This document shows positions 32,540 through 44,439 of a DNA stretch of 64,000 bases, piece after piece (the stretch's first letter is position 1; each line of letters begins with the position of its first letter). The stretch is taken from contig CM035234.1 in the NCBI GenBank assembly GCA_020226215.1, positions 18,690,713 to 18,754,712 on the forward strand, written 5' to 3'. The position numbers and the translations under genes were made by a program. This DNA comes from Sindora glabra (Eukaryota > Streptophyta > Magnoliopsida > Fabales > Fabaceae). The notes beneath the pieces were generated by a model. The model was not told the origin of the DNA. It saw only the letters and a program-made list of their open reading frames with translations, and searched no databases.

Positions 32540-33750
32540 ATCTAACTTCTAATTACTATCCCATAATAATTATTTATTATTATAAATTATGCTTTTATTA
32601 AGTTAAATTTTTATGTTAAAGAAGGATTAAAGTTATAATTGGCCAGCAAATACTCTGAGTTATAACTATTTATGTTTAATAATGATTTGAGGCATAAAAG
32701 AAATAATATTGCGAATGTCTATATCAATTATGTAAAAATTCTCATAAAAATTTGGAAGAAATGTAGCATAAATAATTAAGAAATTATGAAGATATAATTA
32801 AAAACTCTTATACATATTATCTTGTAACCTTGATTCATAATAAATATCTTCTCATTTATAATTTTTCATTAGAATTTGAAATTTTTTATGTTAAGCTATT
32901 CATATATTTTATTGCACTAGTTTAATTATTTAATCACTTGATATTTTTTTATTTGGAGTTAAGGATTTCTTTTCAACAACTTGAGAAAAAAAATGTTACA
33001 AAAATAATGAATTCTGGTTAGTTAATTTTCATGATTTTTTTTTTGGTAACAATAAGAGTGAGTAATTGACTTAACTCACCCAAAAAGAGGAAAAAAAATT
33101 AACTTGAAATGTTTAGAGAAAAAAACCGCTATATGTCATTTGAAGGACTAACCCATTGTTTGGTTGCAAAGAAAGTAAAAGAAGATAAAAGAAAATTTTT
33201 TATTTTCTCGTGTCTGATTAGCAGAAAAAGAAAGAGAAAAAAGAAAATTGTGTAGAAATTTATGATGGGACCCCATAGAAAAATTGTTCTCTCCTAGGAC
33301 AGAAATGCCAATTAAATATTGCCACAAAATATTTTTCCATTCCATCTTCGGCATAGCATTTGAAGACTATTTTTCTTTCCTTATCTCTTTTTTCCTTTTC
33401 ATTCATTTCTTTCATATTTTATGAACTCGTTTTACAAGAAATGTTTAAATGCACCTTTTTTTTTGGGTTAATATTTATGAACACACTTTATGAGATGACG
33501 ATTGCTCTGTGCTTACTTATCTTTTATAATAAATAAATATAAGTTATTTTATTAAATTTATTAATTTTAATAATAGCTGTTATAATTTTTGTAACTATTT
33601 TATTACCTTAAAAAATATCTATTACTTATTACTTAACAATAGCCATAACTTATCTTATCAATCTTAGTAATTCTATAAATTTTATATAACTTGCTGATTT
33701 AATTATAACTTATGTCTCGGTGTGAAATTTCGAGATTCTTGGTATTCATC
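32540..33750. other. AT-rich intergenic, nothing recognised
   Basis: No gene or clear transposon. The minus-strand frame at 33148-33354 shows no motif. Confidence 0.5.
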
Positions 33751-33829
33751 TAAACCATGCTAGTTTTAATTCCCACAAGAGTTTCTAGCTTCTGTTTTAC
33801 ATGTAGATCATTATCTCTTACCCCCTTCA

Positions 33830-34425
33830 GCATCCTCGGAGACCGCTCTTCAGGTAGCAGCCGATGTTACCATCGTCCTGCTGCGACTTTGGGAAGCACG
33901 AAAGGACTTGCTGTTCTAGAAGAGGCCTCTCAACGTCGAAGCCCTCACGATGCATGTCGAAATAGATTTGGCATTAGAGATGGCATGCTTGCAAGGCCCG
34001 GATGCAGTTTCAACCACTAGCACCCCCCTACACTAGATTTCTCCTCCACTTGATTGCTTGAAAGTGAACGTTAATGCTGCTTGGAAGGATGGAAAGGTAG
34101 TGCTCCGTGTGCTGGCTCGAGATGATTTAGGACATCCTAGGATTTTGGTTTGGGAAATGCGACGCTACATCTGTAGAACAAACTACGGCTTTGGCTATTC
34201 TCAGCACTTGTCAAGCTATTGACAGCTTGAACATCTCGAAATTATTATTAAAAATGATTGTAAATTTGTTGTTGATGCTATTTTAGAATTTAGTTGAATT
34301 CCTTGGAAACTTGCTAGTATTATTGAGGACATTTAGGAGTTTTCATTTCATTCTACTTGTTTTTTTGTTAATTGGATTAGTCATAGGGCAAATGAAGCAA
34401 TTCATGCCATTACAAAAAAGAAAAA
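33830..34425 (+). pseudogene. LINE-type RNase H domain relic (RVT_3-like), frameshifted
   Basis: The sequence is much richer in GC than its flanks. Translating across frames gives a degenerate lead-in (LLRLWEARKDLLF), then PPLDCLKVNVNAAWKDGK, VLARDDLGHPRILVW, TTALAILSTCQAI, IIIKNDCKFVVDAI and WKLASIIEDI, ending in NWISHRANEAIHAI. This order matches the plant non-LTR retrotransposon RNase H fold, including the Asp in the K-N-D-C segment and the terminal H-R-A-N-E. At least two frameshifts and several stops make it dead. A repeat with a CACTA-like end begins directly at its 3' side. Confidence 0.75.
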
Positions 34426-34870
34426 AAGGTTATACAGATGACATGCCAAAAAGTCATCTATATAGACCCATTTGTCATCTTTGTATATATTACAAACAAT
34501 ATTATTATTTATATTGAATTGTTTGTATAGAATGGTGCCTATTGCACCTTACAAAAAAGTCGTCTATTTTAGGAGTTTTCATATAGAATGATGCCCATTG
34601 CACCTTACAAAAAACTTGCTAGTATTGTCAAGGACATTTAGGAGTTTTCATTTCATTCTACTTGTTTTTCTATTAATTGGATTAATCATAGGATAATTGA
34701 AGTAATTCATGCCACTATAAAAAAGAAAAAAGAACTATACAGACGATAGCCAAAAAGATCATCTCTATGTATGTTACAAACAATATTGACGTTTGTATTA
34801 AATCGTCTATATAAAATGGTGCTTATTGCACCTTAAAAAGATGACATTTTTTTGTCATATTTCAGACTAT
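34311..34870. repeat. 305-bp tandem duplication spanning the LINE/CACTA junction
   Basis: The segment from TTGCTAGTATTATTGAGGAC (34311) to beyond the CACTA-like end recurs from 34616, carrying the RNase H tail and the TIR-like sequence (CACTATAAAAAAG at 34713). The two copies are diverged. A smaller internal repeat (TGCACCTTACAAAAAA at about 34540 and 34598) is also present. Confidence 0.85.
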
Positions 34871-35656
34871 GCAAATGACAAATGTTGTCTAGTTAGGCCA
34901 ACCCATTGTTTGTATATCCTTAACCTACACAGATAACATTTGTCATCCATATAGGTCTAAGCTAAACAAATGACAAAATGTCGTCTATATAGGTTCAGGT
35001 TATACAGATCACAAATGTTGTTTGTATAGATTAAAGTCATCTATATCAACCTAATTTTTTAAAAAAAAAAATCTTTGAATTTTTTTTAAACTTTTTAACA
35101 TTTATGTCCACAACTTAAAGAGTGATAATCAATAGAAAAGAATTTAAATCTAATTAAAAATATTTATATATATATGCAAAATAAAAACATAATAATTATT
35201 TAGATATATATATAAATGTTAATAATTATTTATATATATAAATATTTATATATATTTAAATATATATACATATAAATACAATTACATAATAGTTTATATA
35301 GTTTTATATAATGAAAATTTATGTCATTATATAATAGTTTATATAATATTATATAGTAGAAGTTAATGGTATATTACTCTATAATGATATTATATAATAG
35401 TTTATATAATATTATATAATAAAATTTAATAGTTTATATAATTTTATTTCCATTCTTATATAATGATACCATATAATAATATATAATAAAAGTTTACATC
35501 ATTATATAAAGTTTATATAATATTATATAGCAATTTATTTAATATTATATAATGGTTTATATAAAATTATATAATAGTTTATATAATGCTTATATAATGA
35601 AAATTTATATCGTCTGTATAGGTGCCATATGTGTATTACACAATCGTTATAGCATG
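34408..35656. mobile_element. Degenerate CACTA-family element inserted in the LINE relic
   Basis: The left end CATTACAAAAAAG (34408) resembles the CACTACAAAAAAAT terminus of the element at 57085. It is followed by the same subterminal motif in both orientations (TATACAGATGAC, GTCATCTATATAGAC, GTCGTCTATATAGG) up to 35060. An AT-rich array of TTATATAATATTATATAATA units then runs to about 35620. The right end is degenerate, possibly GTTATAGCATG near 35656. No transposase. Confidence 0.65.
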
Positions 35657-35659
35657 GTA

Positions 35660-36170
35660 ACACGAATTGGATATTTTTTATTATAGGGAATGGATCAAGT
35701 TTAATGCTTGAGCTTTCTCCCTCAATAAAGGTTATTTTTACTCATGATTCGTTAGTTGTCTATGAATGAACTCTTAATATTTTTGAGCAAAATAATAATA
35801 ATTATTCTTAATATATATATATAGGGTCGTTGCATTTATTTTAGCAATGTTATTGTATTTACCTGGTTTGGTTATCTTTTATATGTAATTTCTTTTGAAA
35901 AAAGTTTTATTATTATTTATAAATCTAAAATAATGGGTTAATATTGGACATGGTATAATTCATTAACTTGGTTTTATTGCTTAAAATTGGTGAAAATTTT
36001 AAATTTATTGAATTTAGTGCTGTTTTGAGAGTATAATTGCCATTTTAATCTATTAATTTTTCTTTATTCTTACTTTTCTATACAAGCAAATGAAGAAAGA
36101 TAATTTATCTCTTATTTTCCTTTTTCTCAAAATTCTTTTCAACCAAACATAGAAAAAGAAAACATCTTAT
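35660..36170. other. AT-rich intergenic, possible LINE 3' remnant
   Basis: Begins with GGGAATGGATCAAGTTTAAT and a short less AT-rich stretch that may be the rest of the split LINE. Nothing else is recognised. Confidence 0.35.
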
Positions 36171-36184
36171 TTTCTTGAAGATAA

Positions 36185-36358
36185 CTATGGTATACTATTA
36201 ACACAATAATATATTAGTGCACTATCAAATTTAATCATTGATATGCTCTCATATAGCATACCAGATTAACTTTTGACAAAAAATAAACCTACTAAACAAT
36301 TAAATTTGTTAATATACTAATATATCACTATATCAATTCTGTATTATAGTCTATTCAT
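36185..36358. mobile_element. AT-rich MITE, 'TATGGTATAC' family, best copy
   Basis: The left end ACTATGGTATACTATTAACA and the reverse complement of the right end (GACTATAATACAGAATTGAT) start imperfect inverted repeats of about 50 bp, both including ATATATTAGT and CAAATTTAAT. This copy best defines the family. Confidence 0.55.
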
Positions 36359-36458
36359 ATTTTCATTCTTCCTTCATTTCTTTCTTCTCATTTGCTTCTC
36401 ATTTCTCTTACATTAAAAGATGATAAGAGCTATGTTGAATGGACATAAGAGTAGGTTA

Positions 36459-36655
36459 ATCAATAATAGTTGACTCAAATGGTTGAAAACTTTGTCCTTT
36501 TAATCAAAGTCTCCAATTCAAATGTTGTAAAAGAAAAAAATTATTATTAGGAGAACTTTATCTCATAAAAGGGGTGCACCTGACTCAGATTTAGATTAGT
36601 TAGGAGCCTAATGTAACCTATTGGATATTGAATGATTCAAACAAAAAATAAGGAT
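36459..36655 (+). mobile_element. tRNA-derived SINE
   Basis: The A box TGACTCAAATGGTTGA (36471-36486) and B box CCAATTCAAATG (36513-36524) have tRNA-like spacing. They are followed by a body containing GGGGTGCACCTGACTCAG. No cloverleaf forms, so it is not a tRNA gene. Confidence 0.6.
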
Positions 36656-36659
36656 ACGG

Positions 36660-38540
36660 TTAACTATGCATATTGTATTCAACTATCACATTCCAAACTC
36701 ACAATATGAATAAAACTACGTGGGTTATGCCTCGATGTAGCATTTGCATGTTTCTTTCATTATGTAATATTTAACAGTAATGTTACAAGAAGTTTAATCT
36801 TTTAAGACATTGAATATTTTATTATTAGATTATTTTTAATACATTAAAATTTATATTTTTAAATTTAATTTATTTATTTTAATATTTAAAAATATAATTT
36901 AATAATAAAAATATTTAACTTTTTAGGAGATCAAGTTAGGATAGAACTATCCAATATTGAATGAGATTGTACGTCATTGAGTAGGACTTCTGTATTCAAT
37001 TAGGAGGTATATAAACCAATTAAAACTTTGGTAGGATGCTAATAAATATTTGAATTTACTCCATTTTTTATATGAATATGAAATAAATATATTATTTTTT
37101 CATAAAAATTCATACATCTCTTTATTATTGTATTATGTCTTTCTCTCCATATTCTTAAATTCAAACGACCTGACCAGTTTAATCAGTCAAACCAACGCTT
37201 AAGAGAAAAAAAGGATCTAAAAGGACCCTTAAATCTAGATTGAAAAAAAAATTCAGGTTGATTTAGTTAAATCTAGTAAAAAAAATTAGTTAAACTGACG
37301 ACTTAGTTGACTCAGTTCATTCCTTTTTTCTTTTTTTACATTTGTCCAATTTAAAAGTTTAATGTAAAAAAAGTCCTACCTAAATTTAAGAATTTATTAC
37401 ATATTTAAAGAATAAAGTAAACAAAATTTCTTCAGTTATATTGATTGTTACATTATTTAAAGCACTTTATCGATATTAATATTGCTTGAAATGATCTTTT
37501 AATGAGCAATTATAAAATATTTCAAGATACAATTATCTCTTAAACTATCTTATTTATTTTATATCTTTTACATTTTGAAATTTGTAACTTTATCATCTGT
37601 TTATTATAATATAAATTATTATATTTACTTTAAAATATATATCAAAATAGTATTCTACTAGTACATTTAAATTCACTAAAGTATGAATTCCTAGCAAATG
37701 ATAATCTTATAATTTGAATACAAGACATTATATTTTGGCTATCTTGGAGATTTATTATATCAATTTCCCTATCAATTATTCCTTTTGCCATTAGATTATT
37801 CATAATTGTAGTAAGATTATATTTATTTATATTTTAAAAATACAAAAATAAAATTGTATTAATCAAATAAATTTATTTTTATATACAAATATGTAATACA
37901 TAATTTATTAATTATAAAAATACAATAACCAATTCAATCATTTAGTTGAACCAAACCAACCTTGACCCACTCATCTTGATAACCAATTTAGGTCTCACAA
38001 CATAACTTTATTGACAAAACCAATATTCCAAAAAATACAGATCAGCATCAGAATTATTGATTAGAAAATTAATATTTTAAATTTTGATTAATTATAAACA
38101 ACTAAAATATTATTTGGATCTCTAAATTTGATCACTAAGAATTTTGTTTTTATTAAGTGCACTTTAGGCTCCAAAGAAGGCAAATCCAAGGTCGGTGCAA
38201 GTATATTGATCTCAATCCTCTTAATTTTTTAAATTGTTTATTTTTCTAATTGTAGAAAAATAAAAATATAATTTTTTACTCTAAAAGTCACAACTTTTTT
38301 TACTACGTTTCGTGATTTTAATAAAAGAAATTTTGTATTTACTTTTTTAAAATTCACGTACTCAATTTTTTTTTTTTTTTGCAAAAGGAGGTTATCATAT
38401 TCCCAATCATTCGGTATACAAAAGTATTATATACTTCAAAAGTGAGATTAGAAATTAACTTTTAAATTTTTTATATTCATTAATTAATTTATGATTTTGA
38501 TCAATTATTTTATATTAATTGATAATATTCAATTTGTATT
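36660..38540. other. AT-rich intergenic with weak transposon traces
   Basis: At 37160-37330 and 37920-38000 there are motifs of the type GGTTGATTTAG/GTTGAACCAAACCAACC, suggesting an old element about 0.85 kb long. The ends could not be defined. No gene. Confidence 0.35.
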
Positions 38541-38558
38541 TAAATTTGAAAGCTAATT

Positions 38559-38777
38559 TCAAATTCCATTTTGATCGTACATAGTATAGTTTTGTTGTAC
38601 AAAATCGTATTGATTAGGTAACAATGCTGAAGTGAAAGCAGCGGAGAGGTCAACATCGAAGTCATCCTTTCTCCTCGAAGTAGGGATAAGATTTGTCATT
38701 ATGAGCCGGGCCCCATATTTATGGTTTATGCTTCGGACCATCTGAGTATAATTAAAGGCCATATTATTATGATTCAT
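38559..38777 (-). CDS. Small hypothetical ORF (72 codons) with TATA-like upstream motif
   Basis: The open frame begins MNHNNMAFNYTQMVRSINHK and ends YDQNGI. It is less AT-rich than its flanks, and about 35-45 bp upstream of the ATG the complement reads ATATAAATAAAAGG, a plausible TATA region. There is no signal peptide, membrane segment or recognised domain. It could be a short gene, the first exon of a decayed gene, or chance. No homologous family was recognised. Confidence 0.25.
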   Translation of the reverse strand: MNHNNMAFNYTQMVRSINHKYGARLIMTNLIPTSRRKDDFDVDLSAAFTSALLPNQYDFVQQNYTMYDQNGI

Positions 38778-39049
38778 CTTTTTTAGAATTATAAGGCTCT
38801 AAGTGCCCTTTTATTTATATCCTTATATGTATATATAAAGTTATTATTATACTACTATGGAATTATCAACAAACGTTGATTAATATGAAATTTTACACAT
38901 CAACTATTAATTAATAAAATGACATTGTTTTAATATGAGATTTTACACATTAGCTATTAATTAATAACAAACCTCATAAAGTAATTTTTTGAAATACAAC
39001 TTTTAAATTGACATTAATATTCGTCAATGGTTACCATTTTCTGAAATAA

Positions 39050-40060
39050 TATTATCAACTTTTTACAATATAAAATCACTACAGTATAAAACATAATCAC
39101 CACAATTGCAACTTCTCATGTGTTGAAATACTATAATAAATTCTACAAATATTAGTCATTTATTTCTTAAAGTATCAAATGAAATATGAGGACAACACAA
39201 ACTATTCATGTTGTACACTTAGGAATACTTCAAATCTTATGATCATGACAATCATATCAAATTATGGATGTCTTTTATTCATAATCATTTATTTGGGAGC
39301 ATAAGATAATTGTAATTCGATGAGATTCTCATGATTATAAGAATAAAAACTTTTCTAAATGTGCAACAAGAATAAGCATATTATTCTCTTAAGCCATCTA
39401 AATAAAAATCGAGCAAAAGAAATATATATAGACAAAATGAAAAATAATATATGTTAATTATTAAACCAAAATGGACATCCTTGCTTAGTTAAACTAGCAT
39501 CTAAGTTTTGGTAATTTCTTAATACCTCGTAAATATTATCTTTGATAAAAGTTTTCTACCACCATAGGTAATTCCTCACCATTTATTATAGTTAGATGGC
39601 CAGTGTTTAACCTTTATATATCTATTAGGTTAAAAAAAAATCATGGTAACTTTATCACAATTTTTTGATCCAACTCTAATTTTTTCAAAGTCATGTTAAT
39701 TTTTAATAAATAAATGTTGTGATTTATTCTTCTTTTATTTTTTTTTATAACATAACTTCTACATCTTAATATTTTTTTGACAATGGATATTAATTTTCTT
39801 AAATAATATAACCAATTTTTTTGTATCCTAACTTTTTTTTAACAATAGATACTAATTATTAATCATTTTTCTAACACATTATTAACATTAACTAGTAAAT
39901 ATTGTATAGTAATATTATAATTAATCATTTCTTCAATTTACAATCATTACACATTATATGTTTCCTATAAAACAATAATCTACACAAAAATTATAGTATA
40001 TCATCAATATAGTTTACAAGCATAGTCACCCATTCCTCATATTGAAGAAATTAAAATCCT
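39050..40060 (+). repeat. Diverged dispersed repeat, copy 1
   Basis: Its 3' two thirds (39410-40060) align with 44440-45060, sharing blocks such as CTCACCATTTATTATAGTTAG versus TATCATTTATTATAAGTTAG, and ATATTATATGTTTC-type segments in the same order. Its first part (39080-39430) is repeated again at 40060-40440. It is non-coding and may derive from an old retroelement. Confidence 0.6.
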
Positions 40061-40440
40061 TGGTACAAATTCTCATTTGTTGAAGAGATTTTATCTATTT
40101 TTGTCATGTTGAAGTGCTTCATTAGATTTTGTAGGCATTTATCATTCATTCCTTTTAGTATTGAATGGAATATGATGACAACAAACCTAATCAATGCTAC
40201 ACAATTAAAAATGCTTTAAACCTTATAATCATGAATCTTTCATTAAACTACTAATATTTTATGATCATGAGTATCCCATCCTTGTAGAAGGTAATTATGA
40301 TTTGATAGGAAACTCACAATTATAATATTAAAAATATTTGTTATTGTGCAATATTGATTGATGTATTAGTTCTCTTATGCCACTTAAATAAAAAATGAAG
40401 TGAAAAGAATTGGGAAGGGATCAATAAACTACTAGTCTAA
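40060..40440 (+). repeat. Diverged dispersed repeat, second copy of the 39.1-kb segment
   Basis: Aligns with 39080-39430 as a direct repeat, for example AATGGAATATGATGACAACA versus AATGAAATATGAGGACAACA, and CTTATAATCATGA versus CTTATGATCATGA. The period is about 0.98 kb. The pair could be degenerate LTRs. Confidence 0.55.
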
Positions 40441-40830
40441 GTCTCTATACCATCCATTCTAATTTGATCTAATAACTATATTAATTACCAAAACTGAGTT
40501 TAATGATGAGAGAGAATTAACTTTCATGATAAAAGAAAACTAATATCTAACTCATCTAATATCTATCTCCCTCTCTTAGCATTTTCATTTTGTTTCCAAT
40601 TTTAAAATTCTAATTTATCTTAGAATACAAAATTATTGTAAACTTTATTTTTTATAAATTATAATTTATTTATTTTTTAAATATATTTTTATTTGATTTT
40701 TTCTCTTTTTTGTCATACAAAAATTATTTAAGTTATACATATTTACCACTAAAATTAATATAACTCATTACCAGTAAATAAATATTTGTAGTTCATGATA
40801 AATAAGAATATACACTAGTTAAAAAAAAGA
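40430..40830 (+). mobile_element. Transposon copy, inverse of 43985-44430
   Basis: Starts ACTAGTCTAAGTCTCTATACC and includes AATGATGAGAGAGAATTAAC. The complement of 44430-43985 shows the same order (TTAGTCTAAAAGAAGTATACC, then AATAATGAGAGAGAACTTA). No open frame. Confidence 0.6.
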
Positions 40831-41450
40831 AAAAGAATGCATTAAGTTTATCATCCAATAAATGACAATTAGAAATTATGGTAAATTGCCTTAGTGGTAT
40901 TACTTCTTAAACTTCCTTTTAAAGAGGTGTTAGCAGTTGATCTTTATTTTAGATAGGTACCATTTGTATGAATTATTCTTATATTTCTAAAATATCCTTT
41001 TTTTTAATCATAAAAATGCGATCATATATTAGGAACTTTGGAAAGGCACAAGTCCATGATGAATTATGACCACCCATTTTCATTCATATTCCTATGATCT
41101 TCTAATAAAAAATAAGAAAATTTGAATTTTGGTGGGGTCTACCTAACTTGAAACATATAGATTAAGCTCAAAACTTTGAAATGACTATAATTTTATGCTC
41201 AATGATCCAATTGGAGCAAATTATATATCAATTTCATATATTTTTGAGATCTACTCACTTATAATATGTCGAAGGCATTTTGTCGACTCTGTTTGGCAAA
41301 AAAAGCCCTTCTTTAATGACTTTTCTCAATTTTTCTTTATTTTCTTATCATTTTGCTAACTTTGACTTCATTTTTCTCAATTCAAATTCATTCAAATCTC
41401 ACATTGAACTTTTGCACATCAATTCTTTTGGTGCCCTATAATGCCATAAT
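40830..41450. other. AT-rich intergenic, nothing recognised
   Basis: No gene. A slightly less AT-rich section at 41040-41420 has no identified origin. Confidence 0.45.
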
Positions 41451-41456
41451 AACTTT

Positions 41457-42935
41457 CTTAACAATAAAATTATAAAAGAATAATATGCTACTACTTGCAA
41501 ATAAAATAATAACATGTTATTATTTAGTATCTACATAGTAATATTAACAAAAAAAATTCAAGATAAATGGATAAATCAAGTTTCATTAATAACAAAAACG
41601 TCAAAGAATAGCATGCTACTGTTTTATTTTTAAATAGTAACATTAACTAAAATTTCAAATTAAATAGATAAATTAAGTCTTATTAACAATAAAATTACCA
41701 AAGAATAACATGTTACTATTTACAAATTAAATAGTAACATATTGCTGTTTGGTATTTAAACATTAATATCAACCAAAAATCTAAAATAAATGAATAAACT
41801 AAGTCTCATGCACAGACCAAATAATATGTTACTATTTGCAGATAAAATAGTAACATATTATTATTTGGTGCCTGCATAGTAACATTAACAAAAATTTAAG
41901 ATAACTGGATAAATTAAGTTTTATTAACAATAAAAATGTTAAAGAATAACATATTACTGTGTCATCTTCAAATAATAATATTAACAAAAAAATTCAAAAT
42001 AAATAGATAAATTAAGTCTCATTAACAATAAAATTGCTAAAAAATAGCATATTACTATTTACAAACCGAATAATAACATGTTGCTATTTGATATTTAAAT
42101 ATTAACATCAATAAAAAATCTTAAATAAATGAATAAATTAAGTCTTATTAACAAGCAAATTGCTAAAGAACATGTTACTATTTAATTTTTAAATAGTAAT
42201 ATTAATTAAATATCCAAAATAATTAGATAAATGTATTCCCATTAACAATAAAATTGTTAAAGAATAACATGTTATTGTTTGCAGATCAAATACTAACATA
42301 TTGTTGTTTAGTCTTCAAATAGTAACATCAACCAAAAACTCAAAATAATTACAAATCAAATAGCAACATACTGTTGTTTAGTCTCCAAATAGTAACATCA
42401 ACCAAAAACTTAAAATAAAAGGATAAATCAAATCTCATTAATAACTAAATTATCAAATAAGAGTATATTATTATTTGATCTCCAAACACTAACATGTATA
42501 GTAACATATTACTGTTTGATTTCTAAATAGCAATATTGATAAAAAAAATTAAAATAAATGAATAAATTAAATCTTATTAACGACTAAACTATCTAAGAAG
42601 TATATGTTATTATTTGATTTCCAAACAATAATATCAACTAAAAATCATAAATAATAAAAAATACCAAGTCTCATTAACAACTAAACTACCAAAGAATAGT
42701 ATGTTAGTATTTAGTTTTTAGACAGTAGTATGTTACTATTTGAAATAGCAACATCAATTAAAAATTTAAAATAAATGAATAAATTAAGTCTCATTAACAA
42801 CCAAACTGCTTAAGAAGTGTATATTATTGCTTGATCTTTAAACAGTAATAACTAAACTGTAAAAAAAGAACATATTACTATTTGATATCCAGATAGTAAC
42901 ATTAATAAAAAATCTAAAATAAATGGACAAATGAT
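41457..42935. repeat. Degenerate tandem repeat array with internal palindromes (about 1.48 kb)
   Basis: About a dozen units, each with the core AATTAAGTCTCATTAACAA, then AACATGTTACTATTTG, then AAATAGTAACATCAACC. Distances between successive AAGTCT cores from 41580 are about 97, 126, 115, 98, 126, 93, 197, 138, 97 and 119 bp, so short and long units alternate loosely. Longer units contain ACATGTTACTATTT followed by AAATAGTAACATAT, an inverted pair. No coding frame persists. Confidence 0.85.
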
Positions 42936-43980
42936 TTTTTTTTTTACCAACTGCTATTGTTATGTCTATCTACATTTTATTTTTCCCAAAAAGATAGGTT
43001 TTGTTATTTGAATTTTTCATATAACAATAATTCATTAAGAATAATTTTTTTAGGAAAAAAGAGGACAAAAGAAAGAGACTATTCTGTGATTCCATGTAAA
43101 GTTTTGTATCTTCAAATTCTTGTTCATTTTTATTTTTATCTTAACTAAAAATTTATTTTAATCTCTAAAAATTGAATTTTTATTCATTTTATTTATAATT
43201 AAAATTTTATATTAATTTAATTTTATAAAATAAAAAATTCTCCAATTTTAATTCTTATAAGTTTTTAGTCTTTCATTTTTTATTTTTATAAAATAAAAAT
43301 TTTTTAATTTTAATATGCGACATAAGATATTTTTGTTTCAGTACTTTTGTTCTTTCCAAAATCCATTGTAAGTATGCTATTTTATTTTCTAGACATTGTG
43401 ATATATTACTATTTATAGGTATATTTAAATGAAAAAAAGTTAGCTTAGGATACCTTATTGCAATAAATTACAACAAACGGTATCAGCATGATTTTTTTGC
43501 TAAAAATTATTACTCGTAGAACATTAAAAGTCTAGTGAAATTTTCTTTCGCAAAGCAAATAAAACTCTACCCTTGTGATTTTTTTTTGCACTAAACAAAT
43601 GATAAATCACTAATTAAATATGCATGTAGTTGGCACTTTAATAATATAATAGTACCCAATATTATTTTTAAATTTTTTTTCTTCTCACAAGTTTGAGTGT
43701 GTAAATAAGTGGTTATCAATTTAGGCATCTTTGCTATCAAAAATTAAAAAAAATATATATGCATAGAGACATTGTTTATACCGGCGCCACAATAGGAAAA
43801 ACTCCCAATCCTCTGAGCATCCAGTGTCTTTGAATAATTAAAAGACCGCCTTCATTTTTTTAATATATATATAAATATCAACTTAAATTATCATTAATTT
43901 ACACTCCAGTCATGAAAATTGATTAATAATTAATATCAAATATAAGCATCTAAGAATTGCTTGTTTTATTGTCTAAGAGT
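42936..43980. other. AT-rich intergenic, nothing recognised
   Basis: No gene or defined repeat. Confidence 0.5.
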
Positions 43981-43984
43981 TTCA

Positions 43985-44430
43985 AACGATATTTTATAAC
44001 ATATAATATTTAGGAATTAAATCAATATAACTTATTACAAGTCAATAGATGTTTGTAATTTATATTGTATCCATATTTATCATAAAATATAAATATTTAT
44101 TAACTAGTAATGAATTATATTAATTCTAATCATAAATATTTATAACTTAAATAATTTTTTTGTTAAGAGACATAGAAAATTGAACAAAAATAAATTAAAA
44201 AATAAATGGATTGTAATTTGTAAAAGAAATAAAATTTACAATAACTTTGTGTTCTAAAATAAATTAATATTGAAAAAAATGAAAATGCTAAGGAAAAGAA
44301 ATAGAAATTAAATAAGTTAGAAATAAGTTCTCTCTCATTATTAAAATGGTCTGAAGTATTACAGCCATTAAATCAAGTTAAAATGAATGGTCGAGATTTG
44401 GTATACTTCTTTTAGACTAACACCAATGTC
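43985..44430 (-). mobile_element. Transposon copy, inverse of 40430-40830
   Basis: The complement begins TTAGTCTAAAAGAAGTATACC at about 44425 and continues with AATGAGAGAGAACTTATTTC, matching the plus-strand copy at 40430. The divergence indicates an old family. Confidence 0.6.
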
Positions 44431-44439
44431 AATTGATCT

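Noticed and set aside
41457..42935. Possible CRISPR-like array
   Set aside because: Repeats are degenerate, units vary in length, there are no uniform spacers, and the DNA is from a plant nuclear genome.
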